Part shown: positions 56,641-64,000 of the stretch, piece by piece | How the letters are laid out: every line of letters starts with the position of its first letter | Numbering within the stretch: position 1 is the stretch's first letter | Source of the DNA: Acidobacteriota bacterium | Lineage (GTDB): Bacteria > Acidobacteriota > Holophagae > Holophagales > Holophagaceae | Length of the DNA stretch: 64,000 bases | Assembly (NCBI GenBank): GCA_016195985.1 | Contig: JACPYP010000004.1 | Location: forward strand, 1-64,000 | Direction of reading: 5' to 3' | Position numbers and translations under genes: made by a program | Notes under the pieces: generated by a model | What the model was told of the DNA's origin: nothing | Seen by the model: only the letters and a program-made list of their open reading frames with translations | Database searches by the model: none

Positions 56641-57617
56641 CCCGGAAGCCATCGGCTGACGCCAAGCCCGAGGGCGAAGCCCCGCTCAAGCCCAAGCTTG
56701 GGCCGAAGCCTGTGCCCATGGAGACCCTCCCCGGGTTTCCCGAGATGGCGACCGTGGTCCGTTCAAAAGCCGAAGGAGAACTCCAGCCGGCTCCTCCAGA
56801 GTGGGCGCTGGTGGCCTATGCCGGTGCGGCTCTGGGCCGGGTGTTCCCGCTGACGGGGGGAACCGTGATCATCGGTCGGGCCCCGGATGCGGGCGTGACG
56901 CTGCTGGATGGCGAAGTGAGCCGCCATCACGCGCGGATCAGGCTGGAGGAGGGCCAGGTCCAGGTGGAGGATCTGGGATCCACCAACGGCACCCGCGTGA
57001 ACGGGGAGGCGGTTCATGGCCCCCGGAGCTTGAAGGCCGGCGACCGGCTGTCCCTGGGCGGGCACGTGCTGAAGGTGGTCTGCCTCGATTCTCTGGAACG
57101 GGCCTTCCATGAAACCCTGTTGGACCTCAGCACCAAGGATCCCCTCACGGGCCTGGCCAACCGCGGCAGTTCCCTGGCCGAATTCCAGAACCGCTTCGGC
57201 CTGAGCCTCCGCTACGGGCGCCCCCTTTCCGTGGTGGTGTGCGACCTGGACCACTTTAAGCAGGTGAACGACACCTTCGGCCACGGGGCCGGGGACGTGG
57301 TGCTCCGCATCTTCGGGGAAAGGCTGCTGACCACGCTGCGCGAAGCGGATCTGGCCGGGCGCATCGGGGGCGAAGAGTTCCTCATGGTGTTGCCGGAGAC
57401 CGATCTCGCGGGGGCGCGGCCCTTCGCCGAGCGGTTGAGGAGGACCATCGCCAGCATGCCGATTTCCCTGGCCTCGGGACCCCTGAACATCACCTGCAGC
57501 CTCGGCATCGCCGAGCGCGCGGCTTCGGATCTGGAGGCTGGGCAGCTCCTGGCCCGGGCCGACGCGGCCCTGTACCGGGCCAAGGCCGGAGGGCGGAACC
57601 TGGTCTGCGAAGGGTAG
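56637..57617 (+). CDS. FHA-GGDEF diguanylate cyclase (first)
   Basis: 326 residues from the GTG at 56637 (GGAGG 4 bases upstream; overlaps the previous stop). Residues about 60-150 are an FHA domain (IIGRAPDAGVTLLDGEVSRHHARI, DLGSTNGTRVNG), which binds phosphothreonine. Residues about 165-325 are a GGDEF domain (DPLTGLANRGSSLAEFQ, DLDHFKQVNDTFGHGAGD, active site GGEEF). READ five residues before GGEEF is the RxxD product-inhibition site. Makes c-di-GMP from GTP. Confidence 0.92.
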   Translation: MTRKPSADAKPEGEAPLKPKLGPKPVPMETLPGFPEMATVVRSKAEGELQPAPPEWALVAYAGAALGRVFPLTGGTVIIGRAPDAGVTLLDGEVSRHHARIRLEEGQVQVEDLGSTNGTRVNGEAVHGPRSLKAGDRLSLGGHVLKVVCLDSLERAFHETLLDLSTKDPLTGLANRGSSLAEFQNRFGLSLRYGRPLSVVVCDLDHFKQVNDTFGHGAGDVVLRIFGERLLTTLREADLAGRIGGEEFLMVLPETDLAGARPFAERLRRTIASMPISLASGPLNITCSLGIAERAASDLEAGQLLARADAALYRAKAGGRNLVCEG

Positions 57618-57647
57618 GGAAGTCGTTTCTCCGCTAGACTTTCCAGG

Positions 57648-58580
57648 ATGCCCCTCGACCACACGCCTCCCGACCTTCCCGCGTGGAATCTGGCCGCTCC
57701 GCCGGAAGAGGTGGAGCTCCTCGAAGATCTGGATGCCCGCCAGTGGGCGCTGATCCGCTATGTGGGCCAGCCCATGGGGCAGTACATCCCCGTGCCCGCC
57801 GAAGGCCTGACGGTGGGGCGTTCGCCCGAGAACACGCTGTGCCTGCCCGAGCCCGAGGTGAGCCGCCGCCATGCGCGGCTGGAGATCTCCCCGACGCTGG
57901 ATTCCGTCGAGCTGAGGGACCTCCATTCCACCAACGGCCTCTTCGTGAACGGGCGCAAGGTGCTCGCGGATCCAGGGCCGTACAGGCTGCGCGCCGAGGA
58001 TGTGCTGCGGGTGGCGGGCCACGCCTTCAAGTTGAAGCGCATGGATGCCCTGGAGCGCCGGTACCACCTGGACATGGCCACCCGCACCACGCAGGATCCG
58101 CTGACGCGCGTGGGCAACCGCGCCACGGTGCTGCAGCAGCTGGAATCCCACGTGGGGCTGGCCGGCCGCCATCAGCGGCCCCTGTCGGTGATTCTGGCGG
58201 ATCTGGATCACTTCAAACAGGTCAACGATTCCCATGGCCACCGGGCCGGGGATCAAGCCCTGGAGGCCTTCGGGACCCTGCTCCAGCACCGGCTGCGAGG
58301 TTCGGATTCCGTGGGCCGGCTGGGCGGCGACGAATTCCTCATCCTTTTGCCCGAATCGCCGGCCTCGGCGGCCCTCGTGGCCGCCGAGGGCCTGCGCCAC
58401 GCCTTGGCGGGGCATGTGCTGACGCTGGAGAGCGGACAAAACCTCCGGCTCACTTGCAGCCTGGGCGTGGCAGAGCTCAGGCCGGGAGACAGCGGCGGCG
58501 GGGCTCTGCTGGCCCGGGCCGATGCCGCTCTCTACGGCGCCAAGGCGGGGGGCCGCGACCGCGCGCAAGCCGCGCCATGA
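57648..58580 (+). CDS. FHA-GGDEF diguanylate cyclase (second)
   Basis: 310 residues. FHA: LTVGRSPENTLCLPEPEVSRRHARLEI, DLHSTNGLFVNG. GGDEF: DPLTRVGNRATVLQQLE, DLDHFKQVNDSHGHRAGD, active site GGDEF, inhibition site RGSD five residues upstream. Same architecture as the preceding protein but clearly diverged, so an old duplication. Its stop overlaps the kinase start (ATGA). Confidence 0.92.
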   Translation: MPLDHTPPDLPAWNLAAPPEEVELLEDLDARQWALIRYVGQPMGQYIPVPAEGLTVGRSPENTLCLPEPEVSRRHARLEISPTLDSVELRDLHSTNGLFVNGRKVLADPGPYRLRAEDVLRVAGHAFKLKRMDALERRYHLDMATRTTQDPLTRVGNRATVLQQLESHVGLAGRHQRPLSVILADLDHFKQVNDSHGHRAGDQALEAFGTLLQHRLRGSDSVGRLGGDEFLILLPESPASAALVAAEGLRHALAGHVLTLESGQNLRLTCSLGVAELRPGDSGGGALLARADAALYGAKAGGRDRAQAAP

Positions 58581-59995
58581 GCGGCCTCCGGCCGCCCACC
58601 CAGATTGGCAGCGTGCGCCTGCTCGAACCTTTGGGCGAAGGCGGCATGGCCTTGGTCTTCCGGGGCGAGGACCGCTTCCGCCCAGGCATCCAGAGTGCCG
58701 TCAAACTGCTGCGTCCCGAAGTTCATCGCGATGCAGATCTGGTGCGCCGCTTCCTCCGCGAAGGCGAGGTGCTCAGGCGCCTTTCCCACCCGAGCCTGGT
58801 GGAGATCCATGCCTTCGGCACCAGCGGCGTCTGGCCCTACCTGATCATGGAACTGCTGCCCGGCGGCAGCCTGAAAGACTGCCGGGGAGAAGCCCCCGCG
58901 GCCCTGGTGCGCCGCCTCGTGCCCGTGTGCGAGGCGCTCGCCGAGGCCCACGCCGCTGGCGTGGTGCACCGGGATCTCAAGCCTTCCAACATGCTTTTCG
59001 CGGAGGATGGCCGCCTCAAGGTGACGGACTTCGGCGTCTGTTTCTGGGAAGGGGAGGAGGGACGCACCCGCGCCACCCGCAGCCAGATGGTGGTGGGCAC
59101 CCTGGGCTACATGGCCCCGGAGCAGCACGGCGATCCCCGCAGGGTCGACGGCCGCTGCGATGTCTACGCCCTGGGCGCGATCCTCTTCGAGTTCGCCACG
59201 GGGCAGGCCTACGCCCAGGTGCAGCTACCCCCCGCCGCCGTCCGGCCGGGCTTTCCGCCACGCCTGGCGGGCATCATCATGCGCGCGCTGCAGCCCGATC
59301 CCGCCAAACGGCTGGCGGGCATGGATCTTTTTGGACAAGAACTGTCCACTTGGCTGGAGAGCGCCGAATCCGTGGGATGGGGCGAGGAGCCCCTGCCGGG
59401 TTTCGCCGCCCGGGACCGGGAGCAGGCCACGATGGCCGGCCCGCGGCGCGAAGAAGGGACCAGCGGCCGCCTCGCGCCTTACCTGGATGCCTTGGGCACA
59501 GGGCCCGTGGGGGCCCGCCGGGCTGCGGCCGAAGGGTTGGTTTCCGCCGCGCGCCCTGGCGACGGCCCTTGGCTGGAGGAAGCCTTGGCGAGGGCGCCGG
59601 AGGGGGCCCGCTTCGCCTTGGCCCGGGCCCTGGGCAAGGTGGGAGGAGCCGAATCCCTGCGGCCTCTGTTGGCGCTGCTGTCTGATCCCTTCGCCCAGCG
59701 CGAAGCCGCGGAGGCGGCGGCGGACGTGGCCCTGCGCACCGGCCAGCTGGAATCCGCCCGGGCAGCCCTTGCGGAGCCGGGCCTGGGCGCCCCTTGGCGC
59801 TGGACGGCTCGGGCGGCCCTGGGGGATGAAGCCTGGGTGCTGGCCCTGGCGGTGGAGTGGCGGCGGCTCACGCCGCCCTTCCGCCTGCAGGTTCTGGAAG
59901 CCTGCCGCAGCCTGCCCGAGGCCCTGCGGATCCGCGCCAAGAAGGTCACGGCCGACGCCAGCGGCCAGGCGCGCGCGGCCTGGGAACAGCTCTAA
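58577..59995 (+). CDS. soluble Ser/Thr protein kinase with C-terminal helical repeats
   Basis: 472 residues. Kinase domain 10 to about 265: PLGEGGMALVFRGED, Lys in SAVKLLRP, HRDLKPSN, TDFGVCFW, GTLGYMAPEQHG. Unlike the kinase at 44777 it has no membrane helix. The C-terminal 180 residues (GPVGARRAAAEGLVSAA, RFALARALGKVGGAESLRPLLALLSDPFAQREAAEAAADVAL) look like HEAT-type repeats, a protein-interaction surface. Coupled to two FHA-GGDEF genes, whose FHA domains probably read phosphothreonines it makes. Confidence 0.9.
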   Translation: MSGLRPPTQIGSVRLLEPLGEGGMALVFRGEDRFRPGIQSAVKLLRPEVHRDADLVRRFLREGEVLRRLSHPSLVEIHAFGTSGVWPYLIMELLPGGSLKDCRGEAPAALVRRLVPVCEALAEAHAAGVVHRDLKPSNMLFAEDGRLKVTDFGVCFWEGEEGRTRATRSQMVVGTLGYMAPEQHGDPRRVDGRCDVYALGAILFEFATGQAYAQVQLPPAAVRPGFPPRLAGIIMRALQPDPAKRLAGMDLFGQELSTWLESAESVGWGEEPLPGFAARDREQATMAGPRREEGTSGRLAPYLDALGTGPVGARRAAAEGLVSAARPGDGPWLEEALARAPEGARFALARALGKVGGAESLRPLLALLSDPFAQREAAEAAADVALRTGQLESARAALAEPGLGAPWRWTARAALGDEAWVLALAVEWRRLTPPFRLQVLEACRSLPEALRIRAKKVTADASGQARAAWEQL

Positions 59996-60114
59996 TCAGC
60001 ATGCCCCTTCGTGTCCTTGCCTTTCCTTTTTCGTGTCCTTCATGGGGGCTTGAAATCTCTGCATTTGACTGAGCCCCGCCGATCATCCGGTGTTCGTTCG
60101 AATGCGAACCAGGA

Positions 60115-60696
60115 TCAGTGGCGCCACCAGAGCCAGTAGGCGAGCGGCACGGCGGCTCCCAGGCCCGTCAGCCAGAGGCCTCGGCCGAAGAATCCCTTCG
60201 GTCCCCGGAGGATGAACAGCCCCGAAAGAGCCAGAAGGATGAGGGCCCCGGCGTAGAGATCGGCCACCAGCGTCCAATGCCGCTTGGGAGCGTTCAAGTG
60301 CAGCTGGTTCAGGGCGAAGAGCACCGGCCTTGGCCGGGTGGCTTCCACCAGCACCTTGCCCGTGGGCAGGTCCACGGCGTAGGTGGCGCGGTCGTAGAAC
60401 AGCTGCAGGGTGTCGTCATCGGGCTGGAAGGCGCTCTTGAACCCCCCTTCGGGCCGGAGGCCTTCCTGGGCGCGTTGGATCAGCGTTTCGACGGGCTGTT
60501 TGGGATCCAAGGGGGCGAGCTGGAGGACTTCGGTGGTCTTGGCGTAGTTCGGGTTCCAGCTGGCCACGTGGTTCACGGCCAGCCCGGAGATGGCGTAGAT
60601 CAGCGTGAGGGCCGCCGCGAGGTAGCCCACGTCGCGGTGGATGGCGGCATTCCAACGCCGCCAGGGCAGGGCCCTGCGTTCTGGACTGGAGGCCAT
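60115..60696 (-). CDS. PepSY-associated membrane protein
   Basis: 193 residues: RRWNAAIHRDVGYLAAALTLIYAISGLAVNHVASWNP is the N-terminal PepSY-TM helix with conserved His. A periplasmic PepSY-like part follows (LFYDRATYAVDLPTGKVLVEATRPRPVLFALNQLHLNAPKRHWTLVADLYAGALILLALSGLFIL), then a final helix. Such proteins are linked to iron or metal reduction and uptake. It starts 7 bases after the DUF4920 stop, forming a two-gene operon. Confidence 0.8.
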   Translation of the reverse strand: MASSPERRALPWRRWNAAIHRDVGYLAAALTLIYAISGLAVNHVASWNPNYAKTTEVLQLAPLDPKQPVETLIQRAQEGLRPEGGFKSAFQPDDDTLQLFYDRATYAVDLPTGKVLVEATRPRPVLFALNQLHLNAPKRHWTLVADLYAGALILLALSGLFILRGPKGFFGRGLWLTGLGAAVPLAYWLWWRH

Positions 60697-60703
60697 GGCA
60701 GCG

Positions 60704-61159
60704 CTACTGGATCTCGGCGCCGAGGCCTTCGATCCGGATGATGGTCTTGGGGCCGGCGACCTTGCTGTAGTCGGCCTGCTTGTTGAGGGCCTTGGCCTCC
60801 TTGTCGCACATGGCCTTCTGCTGCTCGACGCTGAGCACCCGCTTGGAGACGGTGCCCTCAGCCACCACGGAGCTGCCCTTGGCGCTCATGGGGAAGGTCA
60901 TGACGCCGTCCTCCACCTTGAACTGGATCTCCTGCTTGTCGGCGCCAATCTTGATCCAGCATCCGCGCTCCTCACAAACGCCGGTGACCAGGCCCTTCAC
61001 GCGGACCTTCTTCCCGGCGTACTGATCGGGGTGGGCGAGGATCTCTGAAACCTTCACCTCCTCCTTGAGGCTGAGGGGCTGCCCATAGCGTTTGGGCTCG
61101 GAGGCCTGGACGCAGAGCGGGGTCAGAACCAGCAACGTGAGGAGGGACCGCAGTCTCAT
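60704..61159 (-). CDS. secreted DUF4920 protein
   Basis: 151 residues with a signal peptide (MRLRSLLTLLVLTPLCVQASE). The core SEILAHPDQYAGKKVRVKGLVTGVCEERGCWIKIG is an OB-like strand set with two Cys (CEERGC) typical of DUF4920, and KVEDGVMTFPMSAKGSSVVAEGTV follows. Function unknown; the CxxxxC pair may bind metal or form a disulfide. AGGAG lies 5 bases before the ATG. Confidence 0.8.
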   Translation of the reverse strand: MRLRSLLTLLVLTPLCVQASEPKRYGQPLSLKEEVKVSEILAHPDQYAGKKVRVKGLVTGVCEERGCWIKIGADKQEIQFKVEDGVMTFPMSAKGSSVVAEGTVSKRVLSVEQQKAMCDKEAKALNKQADYSKVAGPKTIIRIEGLGAEIQ

Positions 61160-61280
61160 GAAGGCTCCTGGGAGTGATCCTCATGATAACCCCTTCATCG
61201 TGAATGATGCAGGCCCGGAAGGCGTGCCTGGGATCTCCGGCTCCGGCTACCATCATCGGCACTTGCCCCGAGGTGGATGG

Positions 61281-61748
61281 ATGGTCCCGCTCTTGCTGCT
61301 CATGGCCTTCGGCATCGGATTGATCATTCCCCTGCAGTCGGCGGTGAACAGCTCTCTGCGGGACGCCCTGGGCAGCGGCTCCCTGCTGGCGGCGCTGATT
61401 TCCTTCGGCGTGGGGACGGTCTTCCTGGCGGGTTTCAGCCTCGCCACGGGACAGCCCTTCGCCTCGCTGGCAGGCCTGCCGCGCATCGCCTGGTGGCAGT
61501 GGCTGGGAGGCGTGATGGGCGCCTTCTTTGTGTTCGGATCCACCTTTCTGGCGCCCCGCATCGGCTTGGCGGCCATGATTTCCCTCATCATCGCGGGGCA
61601 GGTGGTGTCTTCCCTGGCCTTCGACCGCTTCGGCCTGCTGGGCCTGCCCGTGCGCGAGATCTCCTGGGTGCGCCTGCTGGGAGCCCTGCTGCTGCTGGCG
61701 GGGGCCACCCTGGTCAACTTCGGCGACCGGTGGCTGGCGAGGGGCTGA
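61281..61748 (+). CDS. YdcZ-like (DMT family) membrane protein
   Basis: 155 residues with about five membrane helices: MVPLLLLMAFGIGLIIPLQSAVNSSLRDALGSGSLLAALISFGVGTVFLAG, WWQWLGGVMGAFFVFGSTFLAPRIGLAAMISLIIAGQ, and DRFGLLGLPVREISWVRLLGALLLLAGATLV. This is the half-size DMT/YdcZ pattern; these usually work as dimers. Start at 61281 has GAGGTGG upstream; an ATG at 61158 is in frame but would add a non-conserved 41-residue segment. Confidence 0.8.
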   Translation: MVPLLLLMAFGIGLIIPLQSAVNSSLRDALGSGSLLAALISFGVGTVFLAGFSLATGQPFASLAGLPRIAWWQWLGGVMGAFFVFGSTFLAPRIGLAAMISLIIAGQVVSSLAFDRFGLLGLPVREISWVRLLGALLLLAGATLVNFGDRWLARG

Positions 61749-61752
61749 ACGT

Positions 61753-62274
61753 TCAGAGCGCCGGGGCGGGGCGCCATGTGCCGGGGCCCGGAATGGCCTG
61801 GGCCGAGCGCCGGTCCCTGGTGCGGTCTGGCACAGCCCCTGCCCGCGGAGGCGGCGGCGCTTCCAGCCGCAGGTCCAGTTCAGGGAATTCCAGGGCCTCC
61901 TGGAACCAGGGCGCCATCCAGGACTGGGGGAAGACCCAAAGGCCGTCGCCGCGGAGGCCCTGGCTGCGGCGCCCCAGGAGCCGCCGCAGCTGGCCGAAAG
62001 CAGCTCCGGGGGTCTCGGTGTGCAGGTTGAGAATGGCGGTCTGGCGCAGGTCGGCCACCAGGCTGGGGCGGTCCAACAGCATGGGGACGAGGTTCTGGCC
62101 ATCCAGGGACACCACGTCGAAACCCGCGGCCCGGCCCGGCAGCCACCGGCGGAAATGCGACTCGGCCAGGCCTCCCACCAGGCCCAGCTGGTGACTGAAG
62201 AAGGCCCCGGCCCGGGGCCAGGCGGATTCGTCCTGATCCACGAACAGGATCTTCACCAGGCGATCCGGGTTCAT
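61753..62274 (-). CDS. unknown protein, weak likeness to LMW phosphatase fold
   Basis: 173 residues. The start VKILFVDQDESAWPRAGAFFSHQLG recalls the low-molecular-weight phosphatase/arsenate reductase P-loop region, but the catalytic Cys-x5-Arg is absent. DVVSLDGQNLVPMLLDRPSLVADL and WVFPQSWMAPWFQEALEFPELDLRL follow. The C-terminal 40 residues are Pro/Arg-rich and low-complexity. GGAGG lies 4 bases before the ATG. Probably cotranscribed with the small Cys protein upstream (13-base gap). Confidence 0.5.
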   Translation of the reverse strand: MNPDRLVKILFVDQDESAWPRAGAFFSHQLGLVGGLAESHFRRWLPGRAAGFDVVSLDGQNLVPMLLDRPSLVADLRQTAILNLHTETPGAAFGQLRRLLGRRSQGLRGDGLWVFPQSWMAPWFQEALEFPELDLRLEAPPPPRAGAVPDRTRDRRSAQAIPGPGTWRPAPAL

Positions 62275-62287
62275 GGGTCCTCCGGAA

Positions 62288-62563
62288 TCAGCCCTTCTTG
62301 GTCCGCGCCGCCACCTTGTCGAGCATGTCCCAGATCTGGTGGCAATCCTCGCAGGAGGAGCGGGGATCGCCGCAGGGGAAGCCCTCGACGCCGATGCCCT
62401 GGCACTTGGGATTTTGAAAAAAGTAGAGCAGCTCGTTCAACGAGGCGTGGACGCGGCTGCGCAGAACCTCGTCGGGCAGGGCCCTCAGGTTCTTGATGAA
62501 CGCCCACTCGGCGGCGCTCAGTTCAGGATGGTCGATGCTTTGGGGCGTGGGGCTCTGGGACAT
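62288..62563 (-). CDS. small Cys-containing unknown protein
   Basis: 91 residues. Helical N-terminus (LSAAEWAFIKNLRALPDEVLRSRVHASLNELLYFFQ) followed by a four-Cys segment: C-QGIGVEGFP-C-GDPRSS-C-ED-CHQIWD. The spacing suggests a metal or Fe-S site. No family named. GGAG lies 4 bases before the ATG. Confidence 0.6.
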   Translation of the reverse strand: MSQSPTPQSIDHPELSAAEWAFIKNLRALPDEVLRSRVHASLNELLYFFQNPKCQGIGVEGFPCGDPRSSCEDCHQIWDMLDKVAARTKKG

Positions 62564-62666
62564 GGGGGCTCCGGCAGGGCCAGTATACGGATTTCCGGGG
62601 CCCCTAAACGCTCCTCCGACAAGCTTCGTATCTCCCGCGTGATCTCTGACATCCCAGGAGGCTTTC

Positions 62667-63479
62667 ATGTCCCTCGCCCGTCCTCTCTCCGCGGCCGTCG
62701 CCGCCATCCTCATCTGCGGTTCGCTCGCGGCCCAGTCCCAGGTGATCCAGCCCGCCAAGGCGGAAAAGACCACGGAGACTCGCACCCTGCCCCTGGCCTC
62801 GGGATCGAACCTCAAGGTGAAGAACGTCAATGGCTTTATCAAAGTGGAGGCCTGGGACCGCGAGGAGGTGCAGTTCACAGGCGAATTCAAGCCCAGCAGC
62901 CAGGATGAGCAGGTGAAGGTGGTGGTGGAGGCCTCCAAGGGCTCCCTGGAAATCCGAGGCGAATATCCCAAGCACACGGGCTGGGGCCGGTATTCGGGGC
63001 CGCAGTGCCAGATGACCCTGAAGGTTCCACGCCGCGTGACCTCCACCCTGGAGACGGTGAACGGAGAAGTGTCCGTGAGCGGCACCCAGGGCAAGGCCGT
63101 GGTCAACACCGTCAATGGTGGCATCCACGCCTCGGGTCTGGTGGACTACCTCAAGGCTGAAACCGTGAACGGCGGCATTCAGATCGACCAGGTGAAGGGC
63201 AGCCTCGCCCTGCAGACGGTGAACGGCGCCATCAAGGGTTCCGGCTTGGACGGACAGGGCAAGGGCATCAAGGCAGAGACCGTGAACGGTTCCATCCATC
63301 TGCAGCTGGCGGGGATGAAGGGCCGCCTCCGCGCCAACACGGTGAACGGCGGCATCTCCTTCAACGCCAAGGGCGCCGAGCAGGTGGAAGTGAAGAAGCA
63401 CCGCGTGACCGCTGTGTTCCCCGGCAGCGACCAGGGCATCGAGATCGAAACGGTGAACGGGGCCATCACCCTGGATTGA
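62667..63479 (+). CDS. secreted DUF4097 (adhesin-like) beta-helix protein, second paralogue
   Basis: 270 residues. Signal peptide MSLARPLSAAVAAILICGSLAAQ. LKVKNVNGFIKVEAWDREEVQFTGEF opens the DUF4097 fold, then regular coils with TVNG: LETVNGEVSVSG, VNTVNGGIHASG, AETVNGGIQIDQ, LQTVNGAIKGSG, AETVNGSIHLQL, ANTVNGGISFNA, IETVNGAITLD. The same architecture as the protein at 24307, but with V in place of T in the turn motif. AGGAGG precedes the ATG. Monocistronic, ended by a strong terminator. Confidence 0.82.
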   Translation: MSLARPLSAAVAAILICGSLAAQSQVIQPAKAEKTTETRTLPLASGSNLKVKNVNGFIKVEAWDREEVQFTGEFKPSSQDEQVKVVVEASKGSLEIRGEYPKHTGWGRYSGPQCQMTLKVPRRVTSTLETVNGEVSVSGTQGKAVVNTVNGGIHASGLVDYLKAETVNGGIQIDQVKGSLALQTVNGAIKGSGLDGQGKGIKAETVNGSIHLQLAGMKGRLRANTVNGGISFNAKGAEQVEVKKHRVTAVFPGSDQGIEIETVNGAITLD

Positions 63480-63500
63480 CAGCGGTAGCGCAAAGATTAA

Positions 63501-63532
63501 GGGGGGCCGGCAAAGTCGGCCCCCCTTTCTTT
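63501..63532 (+). terminator. intrinsic terminator after DUF4097 gene
   Basis: GGGGGGCCG-loop-CGGCCCCCC, a 9-bp stem with a 7-base loop, followed by TTTCTTT. It begins 22 bases after the stop codon. Confidence 0.92.
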
Positions 63533-63555
63533 GCCCACAGGCGGGTCAAGTAATT

Positions 63556-63589
63556 TTAGGATTGACGAGTCCTAATTCCGATTTACGCT
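63556..63589 (+). promoter_or_regulatory. candidate nrfH promoter with an overlapping dyad
   Basis: TTGACG (63562-63567) and TACGCT (63584-63589) are 16 bp apart. The dyad TTAGGA-N8-TCCTAA (63556-63575) covers the -35, consistent with a repressor site. The regulator is not identifiable. Confidence 0.4.
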
Positions 63590-63622
63590 TTCCAGGTGCC
63601 CGGTCGATGCCGGGCTCCCCGA

Positions 63623-64000
63623 ATGGATGCCCCCGTGAGTGGAAAGCGCCGATTGGTTTTCTTCAGCCTGGCCGCCAGTGTGTTCCTGGGCGTGTTCCTG
63701 GGATCCGGGGCCTATACCTTCGTGTCGGCCCACGGCACCTCGTACCTGTCCAACGATCCCGCCGTGTGCGTGAACTGCCACATCATGCGCGAGGATTACG
63801 ACGGCTGGCGGCATGGCTCCCACCATGCGGTGGCCACCTGCAATGACTGCCACCTTCCCCACGACAGCATCGTGGGCAAGTTCTTCGTGAAGGCCAGCAA
63901 CGGCTACCACCACTCCAAGGCCTTCACCCTTCAGGATTTCGCGGAGCCCATCCGCATCAAGCCCGGCAATGCCAAGGTGCTGGAGGCCAATTGCCTGCTC
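63623..64000 (+). CDS. nrfH: NrfH/NapC-family tetraheme cytochrome c, N-terminal part
   Basis: 126 residues up to the window end, frame still open. One N-terminal membrane anchor (RRLVFFSLAASVFLGVFLGSGAYTF), then heme motifs CVNCH and CNDCH, the Met-containing CHIMREDYDGWRHGSHH segment and FFVKASNGYHHSKAFTLQDF. A further Cys is at the edge (EANCLL). This is the quinol-oxidising membrane partner of the nitrite reductase NrfA, expected just outside the window. Start ATG at 63623 or GTG at 63635. Confidence 0.9.
   Translation, partial: MDAPVSGKRRLVFFSLAASVFLGVFLGSGAYTFVSAHGTSYLSNDPAVCVNCHIMREDYDGWRHGSHHAVATCNDCHLPHDSIVGKFFVKASNGYHHSKAFTLQDFAEPIRIKPGNAKVLEANCLL

Noticed and set aside
61753-62274. 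Low-molecular-weight protein tyrosine phosphatase
   Set aside because: The catalytic Cys-x5-Arg loop is missing; only a general likeness at the N-terminus remains.
62667-63479. Regular repeats of the second DUF4097 gene as a tandem DNA repeat or CRISPR-like array
   Set aside because: The regularity is at protein level (NG turns); the DNA units vary in length and sequence, and no spacer-repeat layout exists. No CRISPR array was seen in the window.

Overview
The window is GC-rich (island and AT-rich gaps excepted), gene-dense and bacterial. The gene set points to an anaerobic or respiring acidobacterium of the Holophaga/Geothrix type: an Oar-like TonB receptor with a carboxypeptidase-regulatory domain, a complete lysine-fermentation cluster, an NrfH-type cytochrome at the edge, and several FHA, GGDEF and Ser/Thr-kinase signalling proteins. 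This placement is an inference from gene content; no rRNA is present to test it.

Layout. 1-5.4 kb: a secreted thermolysin-like protease (cut by the window start), the GTPase Der, an NTF2-like secreted protein, and an ArsR/SRPBCC pair with two matching operator-like palindromes. 5.6-5.9 kb: tRNA-Asp and tRNA-Val. 6.0-12.4 kb: ATP synthase operon b'-b-delta-alpha-gamma-beta-epsilon, without the a and c subunit genes. 12.5-18.6 kb: Hpt protein, metallo-beta-lactamase-fold hydrolase, outer-membrane protein, redoxin and a large TonB-dependent receptor. 19-32.9 kb: TPR protein, purC, two M16-like proteins that both lack the zinc motif, a 210-bp foldback element, a DUF4097 protein, thiolase, FtsE-like ATPase, a serine-hydrolase remnant, lipoprotein, esterase, EngB, a VanZ-LpxH-like fusion and an ElyC/YdcF-like protein. 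32.9-44.5 kb: RarD, then kal divergent from kdd-kce-kamA-kamB-kamC-kamD-kamE-atoD-atoA. Together these convert lysine to crotonyl-CoA, acetoacetate and butyrate; the thiolase at 25.3 kb could complete the route to acetyl-CoA. 44.5-52.1 kb: membrane Ser/Thr kinase with a beta-propeller, MocR regulator, an MFS transporter gene interrupted by one in-frame amber codon, a DUF3788-like protein and an aspartyl protease with PDZ.

52.2-55.1 kb is a 2.9-kb lower-GC island inserted in a tRNA-Glu gene. It is bounded by a 47-bp perfect direct repeat of the tRNA 3' half and carries a compact type II restriction-modification system: controller (C) protein, PD-(D/E)XK nuclease and a convergent DPPY methyltransferase. 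Two C boxes precede the C gene, and a single C-box palindrome lies on the -10 of a good promoter for the methyltransferase. No integrase is visible.

55.3-60 kb: an operon of two unknown proteins, two FHA-GGDEF diguanylate cyclases and a Ser/Thr kinase, suggesting phosphorylation-controlled c-di-GMP signalling. 60-64 kb: PepSY and DUF4920 proteins, a YdcZ-like membrane protein, two small unknowns, a second DUF4097 protein and the start of nrfH. Several intergenic gaps inside operons hold long imperfect palindromes of 70-140 bp.
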